The notes under the pieces are model-generated. The model made no database searches. It was given only the letters and a program-made list of their open reading frames with translations, and was not told where the DNA came from. Of a stretch of DNA of 23,509 bases, positions 9,691 to 19,482 are shown piece by piece. This DNA is from Asterionellopsis glacialis. Lineage: Eukaryota; Bacillariophyta; Plagiogrammaphyceae; Rhaphoneidales; Asterionellopsidaceae. The stretch spans positions 1-23,509 of the forward strand of contig WKLE02000101.1 in NCBI GenBank assembly GCA_014885115.2, given 5' to 3'. A program made the translations under genes and the position numbers. How positions within the stretch are numbered: the first letter of the stretch is position 1; each line of letters starts with the position of its first letter.

Positions 9691-11339
9691 TTAAATATCG
9701 TCTCCATCCGCTGTCAAAAAATGATTCTTAACATTGTTGCGATTTCGACGTCTTTTGGTCATGTCTTGATCTGCTGCCTTGGCTGCCTCACTTGTTTTCG
9801 AAAAAAACATTCTTTTTTCCAATTGCGAGAGAGTTTGGGCGTCGTTAAGCATTTTTCCATCGGCACCAAAGATTGCTTGGAGTGTCTCGTTTGTAAGTCT
9901 TAAATGAAGGAAGAAACAGCAGTCGTGTGAGAAGAAGGGCAACACTGAACAACAAGGTAGAAAACCACCAAAAAATCGAATGATAAAGATCTTTCCACCA
10001 ACACAGAACAAATGGCTTGTATCCCAATCCAAACCGGTGGCACTACATCATATTGGCGATTACAAGCACTTGTTTATACTCACAATTGAATTTGGAATCC
10101 ACCTTGTAGACAATGTCGAATAAAGTTAAGTTGAACAACTTCCTTCCATGAATGAAGTTCCAAGGTCCCCCCACGAAAGGTAATAACTTCCTCTGGTGGT
10201 TCATCATCTACAATAGTTGCCATGAATTCTCGGAATGTCGCACGTTGTTCCTTCTTGGCTTTTTTACTCATATGTCGTCCTGATTCTACTGATAATTCCG
10301 CAACACGTTGCTTCACTTCATCCATAAGGACTTCCCATTCAGATCCATCCCAGGATCCACGTCTATAACGCCGATCTGACGCATTGTCACAATCTTCCTT
10401 TTCGACACCCAATTTAAGTCGAGATTCGTGAATAAGAGCAACGCATTCACCTGCAGCACTACGTAATTCTACAGACGTGTGGTCCAAACAATTTTTGAGG
10501 AGTGGTAAAATCTGTAACCCACGGCCTGTTTGAAAGTCATCATCGCCAGCAATAAAGGCATCGTGCATCGTCGTACTGAGAAGTGCCCAACAATCAAGTG
10601 CGGTTGCTCTTAATATACTGGTAACACTCTCATTACGGTATTCTGGTGCACAGACTTCTTCGCACAAATTCAGAAGGGATTGTGTCGTATCCGTATCAGT
10701 CGAACAAATAAAGTTTGCCATACTCAAAGTTCGAAGTGCGGCACCTCTCACTTGTACAGCTCGAGTTGTTGTCATAACGACACGGCGCAAGTGCTTTTCA
10801 ATCGATTCAAAGTAATCATCGTTATCACCTCCCAAAATAAGAGCTGTAGCTTCCAACACACGACAGGCAGCATATTGTTCTGCGGGTTTGGCTATACCAC
10901 CACGTAACCCATACAAACATGCAGGTACTAGACTATCAGAACTCGCCACAGTTTCACGTCCAGCATATCCTGTTGCAAATTGAGTAAGAGCACGGAATAA
11001 TTTACGAAGATATCCCTCTCGCGTCGCCGATCGCTTTTCGGTCGGTAATTCTTCTGCCGTCTGCAGTGCCTCAACCAATTTCGTATGACGTGCCATAGCA
11101 GCAGATATAGCTGCATCATTATTCGATGATGCTTGATGGAAGTTTTCTACATTGTCTACATCTTCCTCATGAGGATCTCCTAATTCAAAATCTTCAAAGT
11201 TGGTAGAAAAGGAATCGGCAATTGTGTGGGTTTCCGACAGTACTTCAATGTCGCCAACATCGATCTCGGTCCCACCTCCCTCTTGTTCTCCCAATTTGGA
11301 CCCTTTCTTACGACGTTGAGATCTTGGTTTCTTCCCCAT
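9691..11339 (-). CDS. IFRD (interferon-related developmental regulator) family protein, two exons
   Basis: The CDS is join(11339..10084, 9898..9691) on the minus strand and encodes 487 residues. The 185-nt intron has donor GTGAGT at 10083 and acceptor TTTAAG ending at 9899; it splits a Leu codon (TT|A) and restores the family's C-terminal domain. The N-terminus is basic (GKKPRSQRRKKG) then acidic. Residues about 80-350 form the helical IFRD repeat domain. About 365-430 match the IFRD C-terminal motif: KEQRATFREF, then HSWKEV and GFQIQL, continuing in exon 2 with LTNETLQAIFG. A basic C-terminus (TKRRRNRNN) follows. Family members (IFRD1/TIS7 in animals, Ifh1-unrelated) act as transcriptional or translational co-regulators, and IFRD1 has been linked to ribosome recycling. 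The precise role here is unknown. It is convergent with NAT10, 95 bp apart. Confidence 0.85.
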
Positions 11340-12041
11340 GGTGAATTTCGAGTTCAGATAATGAATAGATATCTATAGTCTATGGGATGTCTCCAAGAAT
11401 GTTTGTATGGTACGAGGGTACACTTATCGTTGTCGTTCAGAATCTCTTCTTAGCCTAGAGATCCAAGTTTTTTTAAAATGTGTCTCTGGTGTCAAGTAGT
11501 GACGCTTTGTTCGTTTGGGTCGCTGCTCGCCCACATTATTTTCGGAATCTGTGAGCATAGAGGTTCTTTGTTCAAACAGTATCTTTGAATATGTTGCTGA
11601 GACACTTCTTATTGTTGAAGTACGATCGAAGTACTGGCGAGAGCGAAAAAAACTCGGGGTTCTCATCAGAGGTTCTCGTCTCGGAAGCTTGCCTATACCT
11701 GTACGAGGGTACATACCTACGTAAAAATGCTATAGTTTTGTCGCCGTAGTCTGGCCTTTGTTCTGTGAGGACTGAGGACGCAGCCAGGGGACAAACCCTT
11801 AGTATTTCTATGCATATTAGGTGGATGTGCTGCATTGTGCTTCGCCAAGATGGACCTCCTGTCTCCTCCAGCGCAAGCAGGCAGACTGCTAGGCGTTACC
11901 GTACGACACCGGGCGGTTAGGTCGTCTACTTTTCACGCAAATGCGTGTAAGATTTTATACGTCACAAGTCTGGTACAATTTGCACGTAGAAGATACGACG
12001 CAGATATTGACCGCTCCGTCATCCGTCTCATTGGGTTGACC
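11340..12041. promoter_or_regulatory. Divergent upstream region of IFRD (-) and MPP beta (+)
   Basis: This 702-bp spacer lies between divergent start codons. It contains two exact copies of GTACGAGGGTACA (11410-11422 and 11701-11713) bracketing 278 bp, and one ACGTCA-type motif 78 bp upstream of the MPP start. Open frames here have no coding character that I trust. A frame open from 11835 runs in phase into the MPP start, but ATG 12042 in ACCATGG context with the presequence behind it is the better start. Confidence 0.5.
11954..11966 (+). promoter_or_regulatory. TTTATACGTCACA element upstream of MPP beta
   Basis: This 13-mer contains ACGTCA, the core bound by CREB/ATF-like bZIP factors and known in diatoms as a CO2/cAMP-responsive element. 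It lies about 76 bp before the MPP start codon. The identical 13-mer recurs at 15962-15974 in another divergent promoter region. Function is inferred. Confidence 0.35.
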
Positions 12042-13902
12042 ATGGCGCTCCGTGTAGCATTGAAAAAGGTTAGTTTGTGTTTTCGTTGTATCCTGCACTG
12101 TTAAAGAAGTCAATGTCACTGGTATGGTTGAAGAGAAAAGAACCCTGTCTTTATCCAGCTCCGTCGACGACAATCGGCATCGAATGCAGTTCGGTCTATC
12201 CTCGGTCAGGTGGTCGGCTTGGCTGCGTTGGGTCCCAGTACCCGTTTCGTTTTTTTTCGCGTACAAAAGCTAGCAAGACCTGATCACTTGGGATTTTTCA
12301 ATTTTGAGGAATGGAGTAGGATAGTTGTGGATGGTCTCTAGTTCGTAAACAATTGATATATGTCTCACAACATCGTCACACCATGCCCATCTACTTTTGT
12401 TTGTTTTGAACTTGCAGGCTGGACGCTTGTCGTCGCCATTGACACAACAGGCCACTCGTGCCTTCAGTGCGGAAGTCCAATCGTTTCCTGATTATGTCTT
12501 GAGAGCACCTACTACTGATGTGTCCGCTCTTGACTCTGGATTGCGTGTTGCTTCTGAAACCGTTGTTGGATCTGAAACTGCTACCGTCGGAGTTTGGATT
12601 GATGCCGGTTCCAGGTATGAAACTGCTCAGAACAATGGTGCTGCTCACTTTTTGGAACACATGGCCTTCAAGGGTACCTCAAAGCGAACGCAGCAACAAC
12701 TCGAGGTTGAGATTGAAAACATGGGTGGACATTTGAATGCTTACACATCACGTGAACAGACTGTCTACTTTGCCAAGGTTTTCAAAAACGATGTCGGACA
12801 GGCCGTTGAGATTCTTAGTGATATCCTTCTCAACTCCAAGTTGGAAGAGTCTGCCATTACTAGAGAACGTGATGTTATTTTGAGAGAAATGTCTGAAGTT
12901 AACAAGCAACACGAAGAACTCGTTTTGGATCATTTGCATGCCACTGCCTTTCAAGGGACTGGATTGGGAAGGACCATTTTGGGGCCTGAAGCCAACATCC
13001 GTTCTTTGACCAAACAGGATTTGTCCGATTACATTTCCACCCACTACACCGCACCCCGCATGGTTATTGCTGGAGCCGGTGCAGTTGATCACCAGCAACT
13101 TTGTGACTTGGCCTCCCAACACTTTGGAAGTTTGCCTACCGCTCCTAAGAACGGTGTGGAAGTTGCCATGGACCCTGCTCAATTCACTGGAAGTGATATT
13201 CGGTAAGTGCTTTCTTGTGGTGTCCGATTGGATGTTTCTCGGAAAAACTTTCTCTCTAATTTTCTTGTATCTCTTTTCGTTTACAGTGTTCGTTTCGACT
13301 CTGAGAACACTGCCCACGTTGCCCTTGCCTTCCAGGGTGCCTCATGGACATCTGAGTATGCTTTCCCTCTTATGTTGATGCAAACCATGTTGGGTTCGTA
13401 TGATCGCACCCAAGGATTGGGCAAGAATGTTGCATCACAAATGTGTCAAAATGTTGCTCAGCATGAATTGGCCCATTCTATTACTTGTTTCAACACTTGC
13501 TACAAGGACACTGGCCTTTTCGGTATTTACGCAGTTGCTCCTGATAACAAGCTTGATGATCTTATGTGGCACGTAATGAACTCCTTGGTTCGTCTTGTCC
13601 ACAATCCTTCCGAGGAAGAAGTCGAAAGAGCCAAGGTCAACTTGAAGGCCACTATGCTTATGGGTCTTGATGGACATTCCAATGTCGCTGAAGATATTGG
13701 ACGACAAATGTTGACTTATGGACGTCGCATGACACCTGCTGAAATCTTTAGCCGAATTGATGCTGTTTCCAAGGATGACATTAAGGCTACTGCTGCCAAA
13801 TTCATCAATGATGAAGACCATGCCTTGGCTGCTGTTGGTGGTATCCACGAACTTCCTGATTACAACTGGATTCGTCGTCATTCTTACTGGCTCCGATACT
13901 AA
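12042..13902 (+). CDS. PMPCB: Mitochondrial processing peptidase beta subunit (M16), at least three exons
   Basis: The minimal model is join(12042..12068, 12418..13202, 13287..13902), 475 residues. Introns begin GTTAGT (12069) and GTAAGT (13203) and end TTGCAG and TTACAG; phases agree and the second junction restores [18 protein letters not shown]. The product is the zinc-binding catalytic beta subunit that removes presequences from proteins imported into the mitochondrial matrix. The inverse zinc motif HFLEH is at about 86-90, with the third ligand Glu about 76 residues later in LREMSEV. The C-terminus [14 protein letters not shown] is typical of beta subunits. The N-terminus ([12 protein letters not shown]...RAFS) is Arg/Lys-rich and acid-free, a mitochondrial presequence. 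Intron 1 is long (349 nt) and may hide an extra in-frame 51-nt exon at 12159-12209. Confidence 0.95.
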
Positions 13903-14588
13903 GCAACGCACATCCATTGATTCACGCAAAAGCAGCACACAAACACACAGACGAGTTTGTGCGCATGAGTGAAACAAGCAAAATATCGAAGAAAAAAGAG
14001 GTATGCCGTAGATTAAAATGATGATTAGAACTGATATTGAAAATACGAATGGATGTTATACTTTAATTTTATATTTATAAATCTTTTCGTTTACATTTGG
14101 TTACTCTTGCCGTGATTAAGTAGATACTTGTGTTGACGAACGAAAAACCTTTATTTCTACCTCGTTGTATTCATCTAAATGGGTATGAGAAACAGCTCAG
14201 TGGTTTCCTTTCCCGATGTGTGATCCAACATATATCTTTGAAACTAAAAGTTTTCTTTGCCTGCTTGCCGATGTCAAACGTTTCCTGTGGTTGTGGAAAG
14301 TATGCGAAGTTTCATCAAACAGCAAGTCTGAAAAAACTCATGGTGGTATAGCAAAAATTTTCTGCTTAATAATCATAGTCTAGTACAAATAATATTTATT
14401 CTCTGGCACAGTTTGCATGTGCAGAATCTGGTTGGAAAGCTTTGAGATATTTCCGTCTAAGCATGCCAAGCTGTGTACCGGCAGTGGTCAGAGTGTGTGG
14501 TAGTTTGATAGGTGTGTTTGGTGATGCGTGTGTTGATTTTTTTTGTCTAAAAAAAATCAATTCATCGGTAATGTGTGTGCTTACAAAA
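13903..14588. other. Intergenic spacer between convergent MPP beta and V-ATPase c-like genes
   Basis: This 686-bp AT-rich region should contain both 3' UTRs. A perfect 12-bp hairpin sits at 14533-14560. A minus-strand AATAAA (14395-14400), about 190 nt past the V-ATPase stop, could be its poly(A) signal. I see no gene. Confidence 0.5.
14533..14560. repeat. Perfect 12-bp inverted repeat, hairpin with 4-nt loop
   Basis: TTGAT plus seven more T, loop GTCT, then eight A and TCAA pair perfectly over 12 bp. The element starts 28 bp past the stop codon of the minus-strand V-ATPase c-like gene, so it would sit in its 3' UTR. The stem is A/T-dominated and may simply be a paired homopolymer, or a processing signal. 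Confidence 0.6.
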
Positions 14589-15571
14589 TTAATTTTGATT
14601 GCAAGAATAATCCATTTGAGACAGAATTAGTGCAGAAATAAGTCCATACAAACCCAAGTTACCTGCGAACACTTGAATCAAGACAGTACCAACAAAAAGA
14701 GCATCACCCGTGCTATTGACCTGTCCACCAGAATCACCTGTGAAACCCATCTTTTTCCATGATGCAGCCATCGCCGCTTGTGCACCGATAGCACGTGTAC
14801 CGGCGTCAGCTGCAATACCAATAGCAAGTCCGGATGCTAAACTGCTCAGACCACAGCATAGCCCAGCGCCTAGGTGAGCAAAGCCCGCATATTGAGAATA
14901 AACAGAAGCACCAGTTCCATTCTGTGGTGGCATCATCTTTCCGTTGAGAATAACAGCAACAATAAGACCGTAGATACCAAGAACACCGGCCATAACAACT
15001 GGAATAATATTTTTCATCAGTAGTTCAGGCGATCGAATACCCATAGCCATGATACCTTGACCTGCCTTGGCAGTACCGTATGCACCACCAATATCTACAT
15101 GGACACAAATGAGGCGAGCAAAAAAAGATGGTCAGGAATATATGTAAGAATAGCATAGTATTTACAAAATCGTGAAGAAAGCATCGTTCTGGAAAAGCGC
15201 CAATGCTACACTAGTACTGTAAAAGATGAAGGAGAAGAAAAAGGGTTTCCAACTGCCAAAAAGGGACTGCTTTCATATGCTGCCCGAATTCACGAAGTTG
15301 TTCAATATTCATATCGATGTCTGCATTCGTTGAAAAAGTTTCATGTTCTGCTAGGTATGAAAATCCCAATGCGGAATCGATCGCCCTTAATTCGTATTGT
15401 CCTTCTTCCTCTTTTGGTAACATCAGTACGCATCCTACGACCTTTTTTAACGGCCAAGATGGACTTACTTGCAAAAACAACGGCGAATACACATCCAGAG
15501 AAGCCAAGAATTGGAGCCCATGATGCGCAGGGATATGAAATGTTGCCTGCTTCGTAATAATTGTCTCCCAT
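14589..15571 (-). CDS. V-ATPase proteolipid subunit c-like protein lacking the TM4 glutamate, two exons
   Basis: The CDS is join(15571..15469, 15094..14589) on the minus strand, 202 residues. Donor GTAAGT at 15468, acceptor ATGTAG ending at 15095; the split codon A|AT gives [14 protein letters not shown], the expected subunit c sequence. Four transmembrane helices match the 16-kDa proteolipid, which forms the rotor ring that carries protons in vacuolar and endomembrane V-ATPases. TM2 is [21 protein letters not shown]4 is [19 protein letters not shown] where family members have IFAEVLGLYG, so the proton-binding Glu is Gly here (codon GGT read directly). The TM3-TM4 loop is about 24 residues longer than in human ATP6V0C and contains ASWKKMGF. 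The start is ATG 15571. The 374-nt intron is long and contains a coding-like frame. Homology is sure; proton transport by this copy is doubtful. Confidence 0.9.
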
Positions 15572-16647
15572 GGTCAAATAATTAAGTCTTTATCGCTTCT
15601 TGAGTCCTCAAAGGAGACTGATTATCACAGTGGAGGCAGAGCTTAACGTGTTGTCTTCTCGTGGTCAATTTTTTCTTGCACCGTGTGTTGCTGTGTATTA
15701 TGTAGACTGGATGCACTACGACCTAAGTGGCGTTCAAGCTATGTAAAGCACGAGGGCGCGTGAGGCGGTTTGTGTATCGTATTTCTTATCAGACCTAATG
15801 GACCTGTAGTGGTTCAAACCAAAGCTCGCCAAAGTTCAAATTTCTCACATTCGTCTAAGTAATAATCCGACCGTTACATACCACGAACCCCAATGCTCGG
15901 GTTTGGCTGGTGCAAAAGTTCTTCATTGAGTTTTACTTTTATTCATTATTTTTATTATATATTTATACGTCACACGTGCGAACCAAAACTTTTCATCCTT
16001 TTTGTTCGTCGGTCACTATCTATTTGCGTCAAAATTATTTGATCCGTTACCATGTTCTTTTTCTTGTCACACACATGAAAAGATACGACTGGCAGACGAC
16101 AAGGAGAGCCTTGCAGACAGGAGAGATGGATAGACGTTTTTCCTCTTTGTGACATCTGATTTTGATATCGGTCGTCTGTCAAGATGTCAAGATCCAGTCA
16201 GCACAGCGGAAGATCACACACGATCCATGTCCAGACGTGTCTTGATTTCCTTCAAGAGATTCAAGAGGGTCTATCAAAATGTCACATCACATTTTCTGCT
16301 CCTACACTGAACTTTTCACAGGTTCGCTGTACCGCTGGTAGGCAGCGAACGCAATGGGTCCTGTCCTACCTTTCAAGTTCAAGTTCCGATCACTCGAGAC
16401 ACTTAAGTCCTCTGAACCTGCTGCTGGCGAAATATTGTATGCATCTCAACCAAAGTTCGGATCCGCAACAATCTTTTTCCAGAAGAATCCGACAGCTGAC
16501 AGGGTATCGCCCTCTCAAGAAGATTACCGTATCCACCCAATTCATTGCACCGTCACTAGAGGCAGTATAAAGCTAAGCACAAGCGGTGATCCGTAAGCCT
16601 ATCTGGCAAAGAAGAGAACCAACATACATATATTATCATCTGTCACA
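15572..16647. promoter_or_regulatory. Divergent upstream region of V-ATPase c-like (-) and ABC1 kinase (+), with an exon-like stretch
   Basis: This 1076-bp spacer contains the element at 15962-15978 and, at 16184-16596, a more GC-balanced, coding-like stretch. There a good splice acceptor (CTGAACTTTTCACAG, ending 16321) precedes ATG 16354 and 80 open codons, and a GTAAGC donor-like site overlaps the stop. This may be a 5' UTR exon of the kinase gene or a small unrecognised gene. The rest shows nothing identifiable. Confidence 0.4.
15962..15978. promoter_or_regulatory. ACGTCA plus G-box (CACGTG) composite site
   Basis: ACGTCA (15967-15972) is immediately followed by the palindromic CACGTG (15973-15978). 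The first 13 bases match the element upstream of MPP beta exactly. Both cores are typical of bZIP or bHLH binding. It lies 391 bp from the V-ATPase c-like start and 670 bp from the kinase start, so its target is unclear. Confidence 0.35.
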
Positions 16648-19375
16648 ATGAAGACGACATCATTATTATGGGGATGTTTGTCGTGTGCAATAGTAATATT
16701 GCCAGAGGAGACACGTTCATTTGTTCCATTGTCCACTGTACAACGGCATCCGTTCACCACTGCCACAAGTAGTAAAAGTACTTCATTATTATCGATGAGT
16801 ACTGTAGAGAAAAAGAAATCAACTGGCACATCGACAACATCAAATAAAAAACAAACGAAATCAAGTTCCCTGGCCAAAACGACACCAAAGGCACCATCAT
16901 CCAAAACAAGTAGTACAACACCGACAAAAGATAAAAGCAACAATGTAAGCAAAAAAAATAGAACTGCGAATAGAGAAAAGAACAAGATTGTTGATGCAGA
17001 GATTGAAAGTAAAGATTCGACACGTCTTTTGAAGGCACGTAGAATATTACAATCGTTGGCCAACAATACAGCAGATGCTGGTATGATGGATTCAGTACTG
17101 GCTCCACCTGTATCTGGAATTTCATCTCCTGTGGATGATACGTCACAAATTGCAACACCTGTCCCTGATTCATTTTGGTCGAATGGGCATTTAGTTCAAG
17201 ATGAAAATACGAAACAACCAGGTGGGTATGTAACGCGATGGCAAAAAGGTGTAAAGGTAGCCGAACCACTTGTACGGTATGATCCCATAAAGGCTGAAAA
17301 ATTGTTGTTTCGTCAACCTGCAAAATGGATGGTACGGAATGTACAGATTGCGTTACCTATCGGTACATGGGCAGCAGGTGTTGTATTTGATTACTTGATG
17401 GGGAACTCCAAAATAATGCGTCGTAGTCGTGCCAGACAATTATTGAAGGCTGTAAGTGGATTAGGACCTGCGATTATTAAGGGTGGTCAGGCATTGGCAT
17501 CACGACCGGACTTGTTGCCCAGTGAATATTTGGAAGAGTTGCAAAAGTTGCAAGATGATGTCCCACGATTTTCGAATGATCTTGCATTTCAAATTGTAGA
17601 AGAAGAACTTGGTGAAAAGTTTGAAGATGTCTTTGAATTGATTGAGACTGAACCTATCGCTGCAGCATCTATCGGGCAGGTGTACAAGGCACGACTTTTG
17701 TCAAATGGTGATACAGTTGCTATTAAGATTCAACGTCCAAAATGCGAAGAGATCATTGCACTTGATTTATACGTCTTACGATGGTGGAGTGGTGTATACA
17801 ATCAAATCTTTGCACTGTTGAATCGCGATATTGATATCCAAGCAATCATTGATGACTTTGGTGAACTTATTTATCGTGAAATCGATTATGTCGCTGAAGC
17901 TGCCAATGCACAACGTTTCTCGGAACTCTATGCCGGGGTCGCTGATGTGTTTGTGCCAAAAATCTATTCTGATTTAACAACAAGTAAAGTTTTAACTATG
18001 GAATGGGTTGACGGATTTCGATTGACGGATAGCAAAAGTCTTGCTTCGTACGGACTTGATCGCAAAAAGCTGGTAGATACCCTAGTCCAGTGTTCCTTGC
18101 GTCAAATTTTAGAAAATGGGTTTTTCCATGCAGACCCTCATGCTGGCAACTTGTTAGCCTGTGAGGATGGACGACTTTGCTATCTTGATTTTGGCATGAT
18201 GAGTTATGCGGCAGTGAATCAGCGGAATGGATTTTTACTGGCGGTAGTTCACATTGTAAATCGTGATTGGAATGAGTTGGTGCGGTTGTATCAGAAACTT
18301 GGATTTATTCCGGAGGGGACAGATCTCAAACCAATCGAGGTGGCCTTGGAAGATGCTCTACCAGATGTCTTGAGTGCAGATATTTCAGAATTGAATTTCA
18401 AGAATGTTGTTAACAAACTTGGAGATATCATGTACACATACCCTTTTTCTCTTCCACCCTTTTACATTGCCATCATTCGGTGTTTGGGTGTACTCGAGGG
18501 ACTTGCCATCCAAGTTGACCCAACGTCACGTATCATTAGTGAAGCTTACCCGTATGTGGCAAGCCGAGTTCTTACAGATACACAGAATGAATTAAAGGAA
18601 GCTCTACGAAGGCTAGCTCTCACTCCAGATGGACATCTTAGATGGGATCGATTAGAAAGTCTCCTTGAAGAAGCCAAGGAATCACAAGGGTAAGTTTGGA
18701 ATTGGTGATACGTGATATTACGCGATTACGTGAAACTTTCAGCTTGTTTTCTCAACGACCTATCTATCAAACCTTTCCCTGGCTTATTCATTTGCTTTTT
18801 TATACCTCTATATATGTGTATTTAGATATGATGTTTCGGCTGCGGTTGATCAGTTAACAGATTATATAATATCCGACAACGGGGAGCAACTTTTGTCTGA
18901 ACTTGCCGATCAAGTAGTAGACGCAGCCGATAATCTTGGTGCAGAAACAATTGGATATGTCATGGCGGCATCTAGAGCTCTAGTAGTGAATGATGAGGTA
19001 GCTGCGGTGAAGGCTTTCCGATCTCTACAGCATGTCCTTCAGCGTCAAGCTGAGGAAGGCACAGAGGGTATAGGTAAAGAGGTACAGAAGGAATTACAAG
19101 AAACGTTGCCTCCACTTACTCCAACCATGCAAAAATTCATCAGAATTTTGTCATTATTGGGTGCACAAGAGGGACAAACAGACCCTGCAAAGTTCGTTCC
19201 AATTCTTCGAAAGTTGGGACAAGAGCCTAGAGTTCAAAGAACGGCGAGTGAAATGGTTGCACGCCTTGGTGAACGCATGCTAAGCCGAGGGTTGCGAGCA
19301 GCGTTTGGACTTCCTCCGCCTAGATTCGACGGGCAAGGTACAGGTACCGAAACTGTCACTGAAACCAAAAAATAA
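16648..19375 (+). CDS. Plastid ABC1/UbiB (AarF) atypical kinase, two exons
   Basis: The CDS is join(16648..18689, 18826..19375), 863 residues. The 136-nt intron has donor GTAAGT and acceptor TTTAG, with split codon GG|A. ABC1K proteins are atypical kinases or ATPases that regulate prenyl-lipid metabolism: plastoquinone and tocopherol in plastids, ubiquinone in mitochondria. Domain signatures: KGGQALASRPDLLPSEY from 278 (KxGQ), AAASIGQ at 338-344, Lys360 in VAIK, REIDYVAEAANAQRF at 410-424, HADPHAGN at 494-501 and metal-binding DFG at 514-516. The N-terminus MKTTSLLWGCLSCAIVILP... is a signal peptide with predicted cleavage before Phe25 (TRS|FVP), then a Ser/Thr/Lys-rich transit region, which fits plastid import in a diatom. 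The C-terminal exon adds a helical tail (DQLTDYI..., LRAAFGLPPPR) as in plastid ABC1Ks. Confidence 0.93.
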
Positions 19376-19482
19376 TAAAAACCAATTAAAACAATTACTA
19401 GACATAAATTAAATAATTCATAGCTCGAAATCGATGACGGACAGCATCAAATCTGTGTTTTTTTTCATTTCTATTCTTTGTT

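Noticed and set aside
11835..12104. Upstream in-frame extension of MPP beta
   Set aside because: Its composition is not presequence-like over its length, and ATG 12042 has a better context and leads directly into the presequence.
15211..15507. Frame at 15211-15507 as an independent gene
   Set aside because: It overlaps exon 1 of the V-ATPase c-like gene in another frame and has no recognised family; kept only as an intron observation.
15811..15825. GGTTCAAACC as a second tRNA B box
   Set aside because: No acceptor, D or anticodon arms can be folded around it.
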